From assembly GCF_003350925.1 (NCBI RefSeq), contig NZ_KZ857176.1, positions 372,001-436,000 of the forward strand: a stretch of 64,000 bases of DNA, written 5' to 3'. The notes below the pieces were generated by a model. It was not told where the DNA came from. It did no database searches and saw only the letters and a program-made list of their open reading frames with translations. How positions within the stretch are numbered: the first letter of the stretch is position 1; each line of letters opens with the position of its first letter. The DNA is from Dyella tabacisoli. Its GTDB lineage: Bacteria; Pseudomonadota; Gammaproteobacteria; Xanthomonadales; Rhodanobacteraceae. This document shows, piece after piece, positions 15,182 to 23,718 of this stretch. Both the position numbers and the translations under genes were made by a program.

Positions 15182-15598
15182 ATGAATATCGGCAGCGAAA
15201 TATCGATGACGGTGGCGCGTATCAGTGCGGCGAGCGCCGTGGCATCGGCAACCAAGCCGTCAGCAAACGCGGTCGATGACGCGGTGAACTCTACCGATGT
15301 AAGCAAGAGCCTTGTTTCCCCACCCGCAGCAGCGGCCGACGGCCCGTCCGACCCGGCGGTCGAGCAACTGAAGGCTTCGATCGAAAAGCTGAAAAAGCAG
15401 TTGGCCGAGTTGCAGAAGCAGTTGGCGGAGGCCACGCGCCAGGCGTCGCCCGATGACCACGGGGCACAAGTCAGGGTCATGAGTCTGCAGTCGCAGGTGG
15501 CCTCTGTCATGGGGGCCTTGCAGCATGCGACAGCCGCTCTGGCCGAGTTGATGCTTAAAGCGGGCGCCAAGACGGGAATGATTAGCACGCACGCTTAG
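15182..15598 (+). CDS. FlxA-like coiled-coil protein
   Basis: A 138-residue protein. After a low-complexity Ala/Ser/Val N-terminus (1-60) there is a clear heptad region (EQLKASIEKLKKQLAELQKQL, cut here for length) and a second helix (LQSQVASVMGALQHA). This is the FlxA-like family layout, flagellum-associated proteins of unknown mechanism. No signal peptide is visible. The frame is open back to 14810, but the upstream part has no protein-like composition and covers the promoter. The ATG at 15182 follows GAGGCAGGG and a sigma-28 type promoter. No flagellar genes are in the window. Confidence 0.65.
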   Translation: MNIGSEISMTVARISAASAVASATKPSANAVDDAVNSTDVSKSLVSPPAAAADGPSDPAVEQLKASIEKLKKQLAELQKQLAEATRQASPDDHGAQVRVMSLQSQVASVMGALQHATAALAELMLKAGAKTGMISTHA

Positions 15599-15629
15599 AG
15601 CCTGCCTGAGCGAGCTATCAGGTGACAGT

Positions 15630-15659
15630 TGAACTTTAGGCTTGTGAACTTTGGGCTTG
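15630..15659. repeat. 15-bp tandem duplication
   Basis: Two adjacent copies of TGAACTTTAGGCTTG, the second with G for A at one position, in the 5' region of the efflux gene. Probably a slippage duplication; no function is evident. Confidence 0.6.
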
Positions 15660-15791
15660 AGTTTTAGCACTGATTGGTTTAATAATTCACAGTTCTCGCC
15701 GGGTCCCGCGCGCATGCTGCGCCTGGACGACGTTCGGCGCAGTCGTGGGGCAATGTGCCCAGCGCGGCTCTATCGCTCAAGGAATCCATTC

Positions 15792-16991
15792 ATGACATCC
15801 CGGTTTTTAGGGGCGGCGCTCATTCTCGGTTTACTGTCGGCGATCGGTCCGTTTGCTATCGACATGTATTTGCCTGCGTTGCCGACTATCGAGCAAAGCC
15901 TGCATACCGATGTAAGTATGGTGCAGCTCAGCTTGATGGCTTTCTTTATCTCGCTGGGTATCGGTCAGCTTATTTATGGCCCGGTATCGGACATGGTGGG
16001 GCGCAAGCCGCCGATCTATTTCGGCTTGGCCTTGTTCGCGCTGGCGAGCGTCGGTTGCGCGCTCGCGCCGGATATTCAAACCTTGATCGTATTGCGCTTT
16101 GTGCAGGGCCTGGGCGCTTGCGCATGCACGGTCATACCGCGCGCGATCGTGCGGGATATGCATACCGGCCACGATGCGGCGCGCTTGATGTCCCTGTTGA
16201 TGCTGGTGTTCAGTGTGTCGCCGATTCTGGCTCCGTTGAGCGGTAGCCTGGTGATTCAGTTGGCTAGCTGGCGCGGTATTTTCTGGACCGTGATGGGGGC
16301 GGCGGTATTTGGCCTGGTGCTGGCTGGGACGATGCTCAAGGAAACGCGTCCACGCGAGCAGCGGGTCGATAGCAATATGCGTACCGCGTTGGCTGCCTAC
16401 GTGACCTTGCTGAAGGACCGTCACTTTGTCGGCCTGGTCCTTATCTGCTCTTTCGGGGTCGCCAGTTTCTTCACCTATCTGGCGAACTCGTCGTTCGTGC
16501 TGATAAGCCACTATGGTTTGACGCCGACGCATTACAGCTTTGCCTTTTCGATCAACGCGGCGGCTTTTATCGGTGCGGCGCAGTTTACCGGCCGGCTGGG
16601 CGCGCGCTATGGGCTGGCGCGCTTGGTCAAGACGGCGGTGACCGGGTATGTGGCGACCATGCTATTGCTGTTGTTGCTTAATCTTGCTGGTGTCGATCGG
16701 CTCGATGTGCTGATGACGCTGCTGTTCGTCGGTTATGGTTTTCTCGGTTTGGTCATTCCGAGTTCGGCGGTGCTGGCGATGGATAACCATGGAAAGATCG
16801 CCGGTACCGCAGCGGCTCTGTTGGGCACGATGCAATTCATGACCGGCGCAGGCGTCATTGCGGTGATCGGTCGGTTCATCGATGGCACGGCGCGGCCGAT
16901 GGTGGCGGGTATCGCGCTATGCGCCGTGGTGGCGTTTGTGCTGGCACAGATCACGCTCCGCTCTAAGCATCGCGAGGCTGTCGCCGATTGA
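15792..16991 (+). CDS. Bcr/CflA family MFS multidrug efflux transporter
   Basis: A 399-residue inner-membrane transporter with 12 predicted transmembrane segments. Family signatures are the first-helix motif IGPFAIDMYLPALPTIE, motif A between helices 2 and 3 (GPVSDMVGRKPPI) and motif B/C elements RFVQGLGACACTVI and RAIVRD. This is the DHA1 Bcr/CflA subfamily, proton-coupled exporters of drugs such as bicyclomycin or chloramphenicol; the actual substrate is unknown. The ATG at 15792 has AAGGAA upstream and begins the conserved N-terminus. The frame upstream to 15651 is not protein-like. Confidence 0.92.
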   Translation: MTSRFLGAALILGLLSAIGPFAIDMYLPALPTIEQSLHTDVSMVQLSLMAFFISLGIGQLIYGPVSDMVGRKPPIYFGLALFALASVGCALAPDIQTLIVLRFVQGLGACACTVIPRAIVRDMHTGHDAARLMSLLMLVFSVSPILAPLSGSLVIQLASWRGIFWTVMGAAVFGLVLAGTMLKETRPREQRVDSNMRTALAAYVTLLKDRHFVGLVLICSFGVASFFTYLANSSFVLISHYGLTPTHYSFAFSINAAAFIGAAQFTGRLGARYGLARLVKTAVTGYVATMLLLLLLNLAGVDRLDVLMTLLFVGYGFLGLVIPSSAVLAMDNHGKIAGTAAALLGTMQFMTGAGVIAVIGRFIDGTARPMVAGIALCAVVAFVLAQITLRSKHREAVAD

Positions 16992-17029
16992 TCGACATGG
17001 CGACAGCAGAAGCCGGCCGATACGACGAC

Positions 17030-17710
17030 TCAATGAGCCTGCGCTTGTGCTGAAACGAGGTCGCGCCGATAGCTCAGCAACCGGCCGCGAAACGGCTCGA
17101 CATCGCTCTCGTTGAAGCGACTGCGTTTTTCGATCACGCCGTAGCCTTGGTTGACCAGGGCGCGAGTAAAGGATGCGCTGTTGCCGCGGCCCGGATCCGT
17201 AATAAGTATTTCGGTATCGGGCTTGGCATGGCGAAGCATCAGCCGCGCCAGCGTGTCGGCATGGCTGCTTTCGTAGAGCACATCGCTGCCGATGATGAGG
17301 TCGAACAGGCCCAGCTCGGTATTAGGTATATCCCAGCGCAGATCGCGATAGGCGATAGGAGGCAGTGCGTTTTGCACGGCATTTCGGCGCAGGAATAATT
17401 CCGCCAGCGGGTGATGATCGGTCGCCGTAACGTCGGCGCCGCGCCGCTGCAGCACCAGGCTGGAAAGGCCTAAGCCGCAGCCCAGTTCGAGAATGCGTTT
17501 GCCGCCGATCTCGTACGCGCTCATGGCTTCGGCCAACACGCGGCCCGAAGGCCATACCTGGCCAAATAGACTCCACAGTGCGGACGAGATGCCCGATCGC
17601 GCAGCCAGGCGATGCGGGTCGGCGAACTGGTGCTGGTCGCTTAATGCGCGTATGTGGTAATCGTGGCCGCCAAGGCGAACCGTTAGCTGGCGGGTGGTAT
17701 ATCCCGGCAT
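17030..17710 (-). CDS. Class I methyltransferase of the METTL21/nicotinamide N-methyltransferase-like group
   Basis: A 226-residue cytoplasmic methyltransferase. WPSGRVLAEAM, ILELGCGLGLSSLVLQRRGADVTATDHHP (motif I, cut here) and FDLIIGSDVLYESSH are hallmarks of the PF10294-type lysine/protein methyltransferases. The DVLY motif is the family's substrate-side signature. The bacterial substrate is unknown. The start at 17710 has GGGAGCG upstream; the longer frame to 17797 lacks a ribosome site. Convergent with the efflux gene, and 3' of the ECF42 cassette on the same strand. Confidence 0.82.
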   Translation of the reverse strand: MPGYTTRQLTVRLGGHDYHIRALSDQHQFADPHRLAARSGISSALWSLFGQVWPSGRVLAEAMSAYEIGGKRILELGCGLGLSSLVLQRRGADVTATDHHPLAELFLRRNAVQNALPPIAYRDLRWDIPNTELGLFDLIIGSDVLYESSHADTLARLMLRHAKPDTEILITDPGRGNSASFTRALVNQGYGVIEKRSRFNESDVEPFRGRLLSYRRDLVSAQAQAH

Positions 17711-17870
17711 GCGCGCTCCCAGAAGGGTAATGTTCCCGAGTGATCGGGATGCGGAGAAGGGAGCGGGACCGCGAAAACCGCCAAGCAGGCGAAACATGGA
17801 GCGAACGCCATCTTACGCTGATTGCCCGCACGCGAGCGGCTTTCGTCGCGGCGCGGCAGCCGGTCTGCTT

Positions 17871-19154
17871 CTATTCCGGTATCGAGGCACTCGAACGTGC
17901 GCATGTCGCCGCGCGTTCGAGTAGCAATGTTTGCTCGCGCGCATTGCGTGTGAGCGAGGCTGCGCGTTCGAATTCGATGCGTGCCTCATCAAAGCGAAGA
18001 AGCTTGGCTAGCAGGTCGCCGCGCACGCTGGGCAAGAGATGATAGTTCACCAGCGATGGCTCGGCAGTCAGCGCATCGACAAGGGCGAGACCTGCGGCAG
18101 GTCCAAATGCCATGCCCAGGGCGACGGCGCGGTTCAGCTCCACAATGGGAGATAACGTGAGCTGGGCGAGTGCGCCGTAGAGCGTCGCGATGCGTGGCCA
18201 ATCGGTATCGGTCGCCGCGGCTGCACGCGCATGACAGGCGGCAATCGCTGCCTGCAAGGTATATAGGCCCTGGCTGCCGCCGAGTTTTTCGGCACGATCG
18301 AGTGCGCTGAGTCCGCGACGGATCAGCAGTTGGTCCCAGTGGCCGCGATCCTGCTCAAATAACAGGATGGGTTCACCGGTTGGGCCGGTCCGTGCGTTGG
18401 CTCGCGAGGCCTGGATTTCCATCAAGGCGACCAAGCCATGGACCTCGGGCTCATGCGGGCTGAGTTCGGCAAGCACGCGTCCGAGTCGTAATGCGTCTTC
18501 GCATAGCGCCGGTCGCATCCAGTCGTCGCCGACGGTGGCCGAGTAGCCCTCGTTGAAGACCAGATAGATAACCTCCAGTACCGATGACAGCCGCGCAGTG
18601 AGTTCGGCCCCGCGTGGTACTTCGAACGGAACCTGCTTATCGCTGAGCGTACGCTTGGCGCGAACGATGCGTTGCGCGATGGTCGGTTCGGGAACCAGGT
18701 AAGCGCGAGCGATCTCGACTGTGGTCAGGCCGCCGAGCAAGCGCAGGGTGAGTGCGACACGTGCTTCGGTGGACAGTACCGGATGGCAGGCGACGAACAT
18801 CAACCGCAGCAAGTCGTCGCCCACCTGATCGTCGGCCCACGCATCTGGATCGGGTGTGACCATTTCAAGCTGGGCTTCGATCTCGCGAGTGAGTTCGACC
18901 TCTTTGCGCTGATGCAGTTTCTTTCGGCGCAATAGATCAATCGCGCGACGTTTTGCGGTGGTCATGAGCCAGGCGCCCGGATGATCCGGTACGCCTGAGC
19001 TAGGCCATTGTTCGAGTGCGATCACTAACGCATCTTGCGCAAGCTCTTCGGCCAGGCCGACATCGCGCACGATGCGTGCAAGTCCGGCAATGAGTCGCGG
19101 TGACTCGATTCTCCAGACGGCGTCGATGCTGCGGTAAGTGTCGTTTGCGCTCAC
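17871..19154 (-). CDS. ECF42-type RNA polymerase sigma factor with C-terminal TPR-like extension
   Basis: A 427-residue sigma factor, far longer than a classical ECF (about 180). Sigma region 2 is at about 10-80 (GLAEELAQDALVIALEQW, WLMTTAKRRAIDLLRR) and region 4 at about 125-180 (VALTLRLLGGLTTVEIARAYLVPEPTIAQRIVRAKRTL). Residues about 185-420 form the conserved helical, TPR-like extension of ECF42 (DUF6596 part, VFNEGYSA...). ECF42 factors lack an anti-sigma factor, and the extension is thought to control activity. The genes just upstream, YciI/DGPF, PhnB-like and SRPBCC, are the usual ECF42 partners. Start is GTG. Confidence 0.93.
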   Translation of the reverse strand: MSANDTYRSIDAVWRIESPRLIAGLARIVRDVGLAEELAQDALVIALEQWPSSGVPDHPGAWLMTTAKRRAIDLLRRKKLHQRKEVELTREIEAQLEMVTPDPDAWADDQVGDDLLRLMFVACHPVLSTEARVALTLRLLGGLTTVEIARAYLVPEPTIAQRIVRAKRTLSDKQVPFEVPRGAELTARLSSVLEVIYLVFNEGYSATVGDDWMRPALCEDALRLGRVLAELSPHEPEVHGLVALMEIQASRANARTGPTGEPILLFEQDRGHWDQLLIRRGLSALDRAEKLGGSQGLYTLQAAIAACHARAAAATDTDWPRIATLYGALAQLTLSPIVELNRAVALGMAFGPAAGLALVDALTAEPSLVNYHLLPSVRGDLLAKLLRFDEARIEFERAASLTRNAREQTLLLERAATCARSSASIPE

Positions 19155-19249
19155 AGCGCGAGATCAGATCATCTCCGCTGGCGCGACGCAAGACGACCGC
19201 GTGCGAACCCCGCGTGCGAACCCCCACTGTGAACCTCTGGCGCCGGCAC

Positions 19250-19774
19250 TTACTTTTCGGTATTTGCCTTGAGGTTGGACAGGCCGGCTTCGAAGTCTTT
19301 GCCGATCAATGTGTCCAGGTTCATAAAGATGCCTATCAGTTTGGACATAAAGGGGCTTGGGCCGTACATGGACCAGGTCACCTGAGTGCCGCCATCGCGG
19401 GGTTCCAGGGTGAATTCGGCGGTGTTGTGGCCTTCGAACGGGCGGATGAAATCCAGCTTGATCGCGATCTTGGACGACGGCGACGATTCGATGATTTCCA
19501 TACGTCCCTTGCCGGCCTTCTTGTTGCCGTCCCACTCGTACATCGCACCTTGCCCACTGGCCGAGCCGCCGATGGCGCGGGTCATGTTCGGGTCGAGCTT
19601 TTCATACGGCGACCACGAACTCCATGCGTGAAAATCGTTGATGAGCGCGAAAATTTTCTCTGGCGCGGCCTTGATGGTCGCCGTACGCTGAACGCGGAAT
19701 GTATCGGGTCGGGTCGATGCATAGACGAGCAGGGCGATGATGAGCGCCACGACAATGGTAAGCAACTTGAGCAT
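19250..19774 (-). CDS. SRPBCC/START-fold polyketide cyclase-like protein, membrane anchored
   Basis: A 174-residue protein with an N-terminal hydrophobic anchor (about 2-20) and a SRPBCC ligand-binding domain (about 28-170): VQRTATIKAAPEKIFALINDFHAWSSWSP and TEVTWSMYG-type segments. It presumably binds a hydrophobic ligand. GGAG lies upstream of the ATG at 19774. It is in the middle of the ECF42 cassette, 75 bp after the PhnB-like gene and 95 bp before the sigma gene, so probably part of the regulon. Confidence 0.88.
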   Translation of the reverse strand: MLKLLTIVVALIIALLVYASTRPDTFRVQRTATIKAAPEKIFALINDFHAWSSWSPYEKLDPNMTRAIGGSASGQGAMYEWDGNKKAGKGRMEIIESSPSSKIAIKLDFIRPFEGHNTAEFTLEPRDGGTQVTWSMYGPSPFMSKLIGIFMNLDTLIGKDFEAGLSNLKANTEK

Positions 19775-19849
19775 AGGGTGGCTCCGTTATGTTCTATGAG
19801 GGAGAGCTGCGGTCCCCGCCATAAACAAATGGCAGGGATTGAGGCGATA

Positions 19850-20269
19850 TCAGCTCTTCATGCCGCAATTAATCATCCAGGCCACGCCGAAGCGGTCGGT
19901 CAACATGCCGAATTTCTTCGCCCAGAATGTTTCATCCAACGGCATCTGTACCGTGCCGTTTTCAGCCAGGGTATTGAAGATGCGTTCGGCTTCGGCAGGG
20001 TCGTCGATGGCGATGGCCATGGAGCAGCCTTTAATGCCTTCGTATGGGCATGGAGGTGCGCTGTCCGAACCCATCAACACCTGATCGCCGATTTCGAGGC
20101 GGGCATGCATGACCTTGTCGTGAAATTCGGCTGGGATCTGCTCGCACATCGATGCAGGCGCATCGGCAAAGTGCGAGATCATGGTGATCTTGCCGCGAAA
20201 ACACTGCGCATAGCATTCGAAAGCAGTCTTGCAGTCGCCGTTGAAGTTTAGATAAGCATTGATTTTCAT
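19850..20269 (-). CDS. VOC-superfamily protein (PhnB-like), ECF42 cassette member
   Basis: A 139-residue PhnB-type VOC protein: MKINAYLNFNGDCKTAFECY at the start and WAKKFGMLTDRFGVAWMINC at the end are signatures. Such genes recur beside ECF42 sigma factors together with YciI-type genes. Biochemical function unknown; the fold suggests binding or isomerising a small molecule. It starts 29 bp after the stop of the YciI gene, same strand. Confidence 0.88.
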   Translation of the reverse strand: MKINAYLNFNGDCKTAFECYAQCFRGKITMISHFADAPASMCEQIPAEFHDKVMHARLEIGDQVLMGSDSAPPCPYEGIKGCSMAIAIDDPAEAERIFNTLAENGTVQMPLDETFWAKKFGMLTDRFGVAWMINCGMKS

Positions 20270-20298
20270 GAGGTACCCCAGAAAGCCGTGTCGGTGGA

Positions 20299-20724
20299 TT
20301 ATCGCAATGCGTTCATTTGTGCGCGCAGGCGCTCTTCCCGCTCTCTTAATTCAGGGGTGAGTTCGGTGCCGAACTCCTCCGCTTCGTATACCTGGCGAAT
20401 TTCGATCTCGGCCTCGCCTTCGAGCGGGTTGGGGCAGCGCTTGACCCACTCGATGGCTTCTTCCATCGATTTGACCTGGATCAACCAGAAACCGGCGATA
20501 AGCTCTTTCGACTCAGTGAAGGGGCCATCGACAACCGTGCGCTTATTGCCCGAGAAGTGAACGCGCGCGCCTTTAGAGGACGGATGCAGCCCTTCGGCGG
20601 CAAGCAGCACGCCGGCTTTCACCAGCTCCTCGTTGTACTTGCCCATGTCGGTGAGTAATTGCTCGCTTGGCAATACGCCGGCTTCGCTATCTTTGTTGGC
20701 TTTTATCATCACGATGAAGCGCAT
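20299..20724 (-). CDS. YciI/DGPF-domain protein, first gene of the ECF42 cassette
   Basis: A 141-residue protein of the YCII-related family with the diagnostic VVDGPFTESKE motif (DGPF). It is the classic genomic and transcriptional partner of ECF42 sigma factors. Its enzymatic role is unknown; YciI folds are ferredoxin-like and possibly have hydrolase or dehalogenase activity. The start at 20724 has GGAGATAAC upstream; the longer frame to 20982 overlaps the promoter and is rejected. It heads a four-gene minus-strand run ending with the sigma factor. Confidence 0.92.
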   Translation of the reverse strand: MRFIVMIKANKDSEAGVLPSEQLLTDMGKYNEELVKAGVLLAAEGLHPSSKGARVHFSGNKRTVVDGPFTESKELIAGFWLIQVKSMEEAIEWVKRCPNPLEGEAEIEIRQVYEAEEFGTELTPELREREERLRAQMNALR

Positions 20725-20782
20725 GGTGTTATCTCCGTTGGGCTTAGGTATGCGAGGCCGAAGCGTGGTCTCTAATGAAAGC

Positions 20783-20809
20783 GACGAACGAACGGAAGCC
20801 GGATCGACA
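20783..20809 (-). promoter_or_regulatory. Candidate ECF42-dependent promoter of the YciI gene
   Basis: On the minus strand TGTCGA (20809-20804) and CGTC (20786-20783) are separated by 17 bases, about 50 bases upstream of the YciI start codon. This matches the ECF42 target promoter as I remember it (TGTCGA in the minus-35 and CGTC or CGAC in the minus-10 region). It implies the sigma factor drives its own cassette. Confidence 0.6.
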
Positions 20810-20971
20810 TGCGTAGCGACTTTTTTTGTACGGCTTTTTAAGTATTTGCCTGGGTTTGATTTTTTTCCGTTTTGCGGTGGTGAAGATTTTCTTAGGCCGG
20901 TTCTTATGAGATGAAGCGGCGGCTTATTTCGTATAGTTCGGTATTCCCGCAAGGCTCGGCTGCACTGCAAC

Positions 20972-21610
20972 ATGGCCATCAAACGTTCGGTTCCCGATGC
21001 ACCACAGTTAGATCTGCTCGGCAGCGAGCAGGCGAGATCAACCGAGATCCATCGGTTATTCTTCGCCCTGATTCCCGATGAAGCCGTGCGCAGTCAATTG
21101 GTCGGGGCGGCGCAAAGCCTCAGGCTCGCATCCAATATCCGAGCTCGCTGGGTAAATCCAGCGCGTTACCACGCGACGCTGCATTTCCTCGGGGATCATC
21201 CGTCGTTGCGCATGGACTTGGTCAATGCCGCCAAGGCCGCCGCCGACAAGGTCCGCAGCCCGTCGTTTGAATGGAGGTTGGATCAGGCCAGCGGCTTTCG
21301 CGGCCGTCAACCGCCGTGCGTAGTGGGTGGCTCAATGACTCCCGCGCCGATGCAGCAGCTATGGCAAGACTTGCGCCACGCGCTGACCCTGGCCGGGCAG
21401 GGCCGGCATATGGAAAGAAGTTTCACGCCGCATATCACACTCGCGTATAGCCATGGCACGGTACTCGGGACCACCGCGATCGAGCCCATCGTATGGTCGG
21501 TGGCCGGTTTTGAACTGGTTCACAGCATCGTCGGCCAGGCGGGCGACTCCCAGCGGACATACGAGACCCTGGGGGCGTGGCACTTGGCCGACGAGCGCCA
21601 AAAGTCATAG
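20972..21610 (+). CDS. thpR: RNA 2',3'-cyclic phosphodiesterase (ThpR/LigT)
   Basis: A 212-residue protein of the 2H phosphoesterase superfamily. Both catalytic HxTx motifs are present: HATL (in RYHATLHFLGDH) and HITL (in FTPHITLAY). It opens 2',3'-cyclic phosphates on RNA ends and was first seen as a tRNA-half 2'-5' ligase. It is slightly longer than E. coli ThpR (about 176) owing to an N-terminal extension of about 25 residues (MAIKRSVPDAPQLDLLGS). Divergent from the ECF42 cassette. Confidence 0.9.
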   Translation: MAIKRSVPDAPQLDLLGSEQARSTEIHRLFFALIPDEAVRSQLVGAAQSLRLASNIRARWVNPARYHATLHFLGDHPSLRMDLVNAAKAAADKVRSPSFEWRLDQASGFRGRQPPCVVGGSMTPAPMQQLWQDLRHALTLAGQGRHMERSFTPHITLAYSHGTVLGTTAIEPIVWSVAGFELVHSIVGQAGDSQRTYETLGAWHLADERQKS

Positions 21611-21669
21611 CCAAGTGGTTTCGATTTTGGCGCACAATCGCCTACCCAACCCTAGCTACGGAGTTCGTC

Positions 21670-22470
21670 ATGCGTACTACCGTTCTTGCTGCACTGATTG
21701 CGCTTAGCCTGGTTTCGTCGGTGTCGGCCCAGACCACTTCGGCGCGAACCCCTTCGGTTCCGGGCGTCATGACACAGCCGCTGTTGCCGCCCTATGTCGC
21801 CGCGGCCATCAATGATTCCGAGCGTCAGGCCGACAAGGCCATCGATGCCCGGCGCAAAGCAGGAGAAGTGGCGACCTTTACCCAAGTGAAGCCGGGTCAG
21901 AAGGTGTTGGAGCTGATTCCCGGTGCCGGCTATTTCACCCGCGTGTTCAGCGCCATCGTCGGCGCCAAAGGGCATGTGTATGTGTTGTGGCCGAACGAGT
22001 ACGCCAAAGAAGACGAATCGGATGTGCTGGGCTCGCGCAAGCTGGTTGCTCAATCGCATTACGCCAACGTTGTCGTACTGGCCCAGCCTGCAGCGCAGTT
22101 AAGCGTGCCCGAACCGGTCGACGTGGTGTTTACCTCGCAGAACTACCACGACTACCCGGACCCCTTTATGGGCAAGGTGGACCCGGCAGTATTGAACAAA
22201 CAGGTATTTGCTGCGCTGAAGCCCGGTGGTGTGTATGTCATTGTCGACCACGTGGCCGAGGCTGGCTCCGGCTTGCGGGACACCGATACGCTGCATCGCA
22301 TCGATCCGGCTATCGTGAAAAAAGAAGTGGAAGCGGCCGGCTTTGTCTTCGACGGCGAAAGCAATGCGCTGCGTAACCCGGCCGATACGCATACGGCCAA
22401 GGTGTTCGACAAGGCGATACGCGGGCATACCGATCAGTTTATCTATCGTTTCCGCAAACCAGCGGGATGA
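21670..22470 (+). CDS. Exported class I SAM-dependent methyltransferase-like protein (paralogue 2)
   Basis: A 266-residue protein with a signal peptide (about 1-20, VSA-QT) and the same exported methyltransferase-like domain as 5787-6554: VLELIPGAGYFTR (motif I), TSQNYHDYPDPFMG, GSGLRDTDTLHRIDP and FIYRFRKPAG. Two members in one 64-kb window with such conserved C-terminal motifs suggest a real periplasmic role, perhaps binding a nucleotide-like ligand without SAM turnover. The ATG at 21670 begins the signal peptide; the frame upstream overlaps thpR and is not used. Confidence 0.85.
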   Translation: MRTTVLAALIALSLVSSVSAQTTSARTPSVPGVMTQPLLPPYVAAAINDSERQADKAIDARRKAGEVATFTQVKPGQKVLELIPGAGYFTRVFSAIVGAKGHVYVLWPNEYAKEDESDVLGSRKLVAQSHYANVVVLAQPAAQLSVPEPVDVVFTSQNYHDYPDPFMGKVDPAVLNKQVFAALKPGGVYVIVDHVAEAGSGLRDTDTLHRIDPAIVKKEVEAAGFVFDGESNALRNPADTHTAKVFDKAIRGHTDQFIYRFRKPAG

Positions 22471-22488
22471 TGTCTGGGCTAGATCGCG

Positions 22489-22674
22489 GTGGAGACTGAA
22501 CATGGGGGCGCGCCGGCGCCCTCTGATGACCCTATGCCGGTACGGCCGATCGAGCCTGATATTGCCGATTGCTGCGGTGAGGGGTGTGTGCCTTGTATTT
22601 ATGATCTTTATGAGGAGGCGTTGGAGCGGTATGTGGTTGCGTTGGCGGCTTGGCGTGAGCGGCATTTGATGTGA
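22489..22674 (+). CDS. Small oxidoreductase-like domain protein (PF09791 type)
   Basis: A 61-residue protein with a cysteine-rich centre, CCGEGCVPCIYDLYEEALERY, cut here to its key residues C-C-x3-C-x2-C. This is the oxidoreductase-like N-terminal domain found as a tiny standalone protein in many proteobacteria, and also in mitochondrial OXLD1. The cysteines look metal-binding. The start is GTG, 18 bp after the methyltransferase gene; an ATG 12 bases downstream is not in frame. Confidence 0.7.
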   Translation: METEHGGAPAPSDDPMPVRPIEPDIADCCGEGCVPCIYDLYEEALERYVVALAAWRERHLM

Positions 22675-23197
22675 TCGCAAGTTGGGTCGCCTGCGGCGGG
22701 CTTTCGGCCACCTGCCGGTGGTCGAGTCACTTTTCTTTGCTTGCTCAAAGAAAAGTAACCAAAAGAAAGAGCACCCCGGTGCGTCGCCCTTCGGGTACGT
22801 GAGGGCCGGCCGGGCTTTTCGACAGGGCTTCCTGCCCTGGCGAAAAGGACTCGGCATCCATGCCGAGTCCCCTGCGGGCCTGATCGTCCGCCCCTCACCG
22901 ACGCACAGGGGCCCCAAGGTCAAGAGCAAGATCAAAAGCAACGTCAAAAGCAGCGAGCGTCGCTTTTGCCCCTCCCCCTACTTGTCCCGAAAAGGGGACT
23001 TCCTTCGGTCGTAGGGGGAGGTTGGGAGGGGGTGAACACTTGCGAAAACCTCTCCTGATGCGCTTTCTTATAGATTCACCCCTCCCCAGCAGCGACCCAC
23101 ATCGGCTGAGATTAGGCGCTAGTCAGGCTGCTTGTAGGGGAAGGGGTGGCTCTTAGCTGCGGTAAGCTGCGCGTTCTTTTATATAAGCGAGTACAGC
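22675..23197. other. Gene-free stretch filled by repeat element copy A and a C/G-block hairpin
   Basis: This 523-bp gap has no gene. It holds one solo type I element (22686-22975), then a CCTCCCCCTAC / GTAGGGGGAGG hairpin with a 29-base insert carrying its own stem GTCCC-gaaaa-GGGGAC (about 22976-23038), then about 160 bp of unmatched sequence before the DUF1993 gene. Frames that are open here on both strands arise from the GC-rich palindromes and are not genes. Confidence 0.75.
22686..22975 (+). repeat. Structured intergenic repeat, solo type I copy A
   Basis: Element order: CCTGCGGCGGG block, hairpin CCACC-tg-CCGGTGG, hairpin TTTTCTTTG / CAAAGAAAA, outer stem start GTGAGGGCCGG, hairpin AGGGC-ttcct-GCCCT flanked by CTTTTCG / CGAAAAG, hairpin GGACTCGGCAT / ATGCCGAGTCC, outer stem end CCGCCCCTCAC, and an AAGGTCAA / GCTTTTG tail. 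Same order as the other copies; stems differ from copy B with compensating changes. Confidence 0.85.
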
Positions 23198-23707
23198 ATG
23201 ACGACCTCCCTCTATGACACTTCCATCCCCGTGTTCAAGCAGATGCTCGGTGGCTTGGGTGTGGTCTTGGCTAAGGCTGAGGCGCATGCCGTTGAGAAGA
23301 AGATCGATCCGGAGGCCTTGCTGCAGGCGCGATTGTTTCCTGACATGTTTCCGCTGGTTCGCCAGGTGCAGATCGCCTGCGATTTCGCCAGAAGCGTGCC
23401 GACGCGTCTGGCTGGTGCCGAAGTGCCTGCGTATGACGATAAAGCGCAGACCTTTGAAGAGTTGCGCGCGTTGATCGCCAAGACGACAGCTTATGTCGAT
23501 AGCTTCACACCGGCGCAGTTCGAAGGCAGTGCGCAACGGGAGATCATCACTCGCAAAGGCACGCCGAAAGAGCGTCGTTTCAGCGGGCAAAGTTATTTGT
23601 TGAGCTATGGCTTGCCGCAATTTTTCTTCCACGTGACTACGGCGTACGCGTTATTGCGGCATAACGGTATCGAGATCGGCAAGCGCGACTATATGGGCGC
23701 TTACTAA
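23198..23707 (+). CDS. DUF1993 family protein
   Basis: A 169-residue helical protein matching the DUF1993 family: MTTSLYDTSIPVFKQMLGGL at the N-terminus, RLFPDMFPLVRQVQIACDFA in the middle and LPQFFFHVTTAYALLRHNG near the C-terminus. The fold is a DinB-like four-helix bundle; conserved His residues in the last helix suggest metal or thiol chemistry, but no activity is known. An overlapping 159-codon frame on the other strand is a shadow. Confidence 0.87.
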   Translation: MTTSLYDTSIPVFKQMLGGLGVVLAKAEAHAVEKKIDPEALLQARLFPDMFPLVRQVQIACDFARSVPTRLAGAEVPAYDDKAQTFEELRALIAKTTAYVDSFTPAQFEGSAQREIITRKGTPKERRFSGQSYLLSYGLPQFFFHVTTAYALLRHNGIEIGKRDYMGAY

Positions 23708-23718
23708 GTCGCTTTTGT

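Noticed and set aside
22682-23014. 110-codon plus-strand frame and similar frames at 28735, 46223, 55216 and 55703
   Set aside because: They lie in the structured repeats, occur on both strands, and the same protein-like strings recur in different frames, so they reflect repeated DNA and not proteins.
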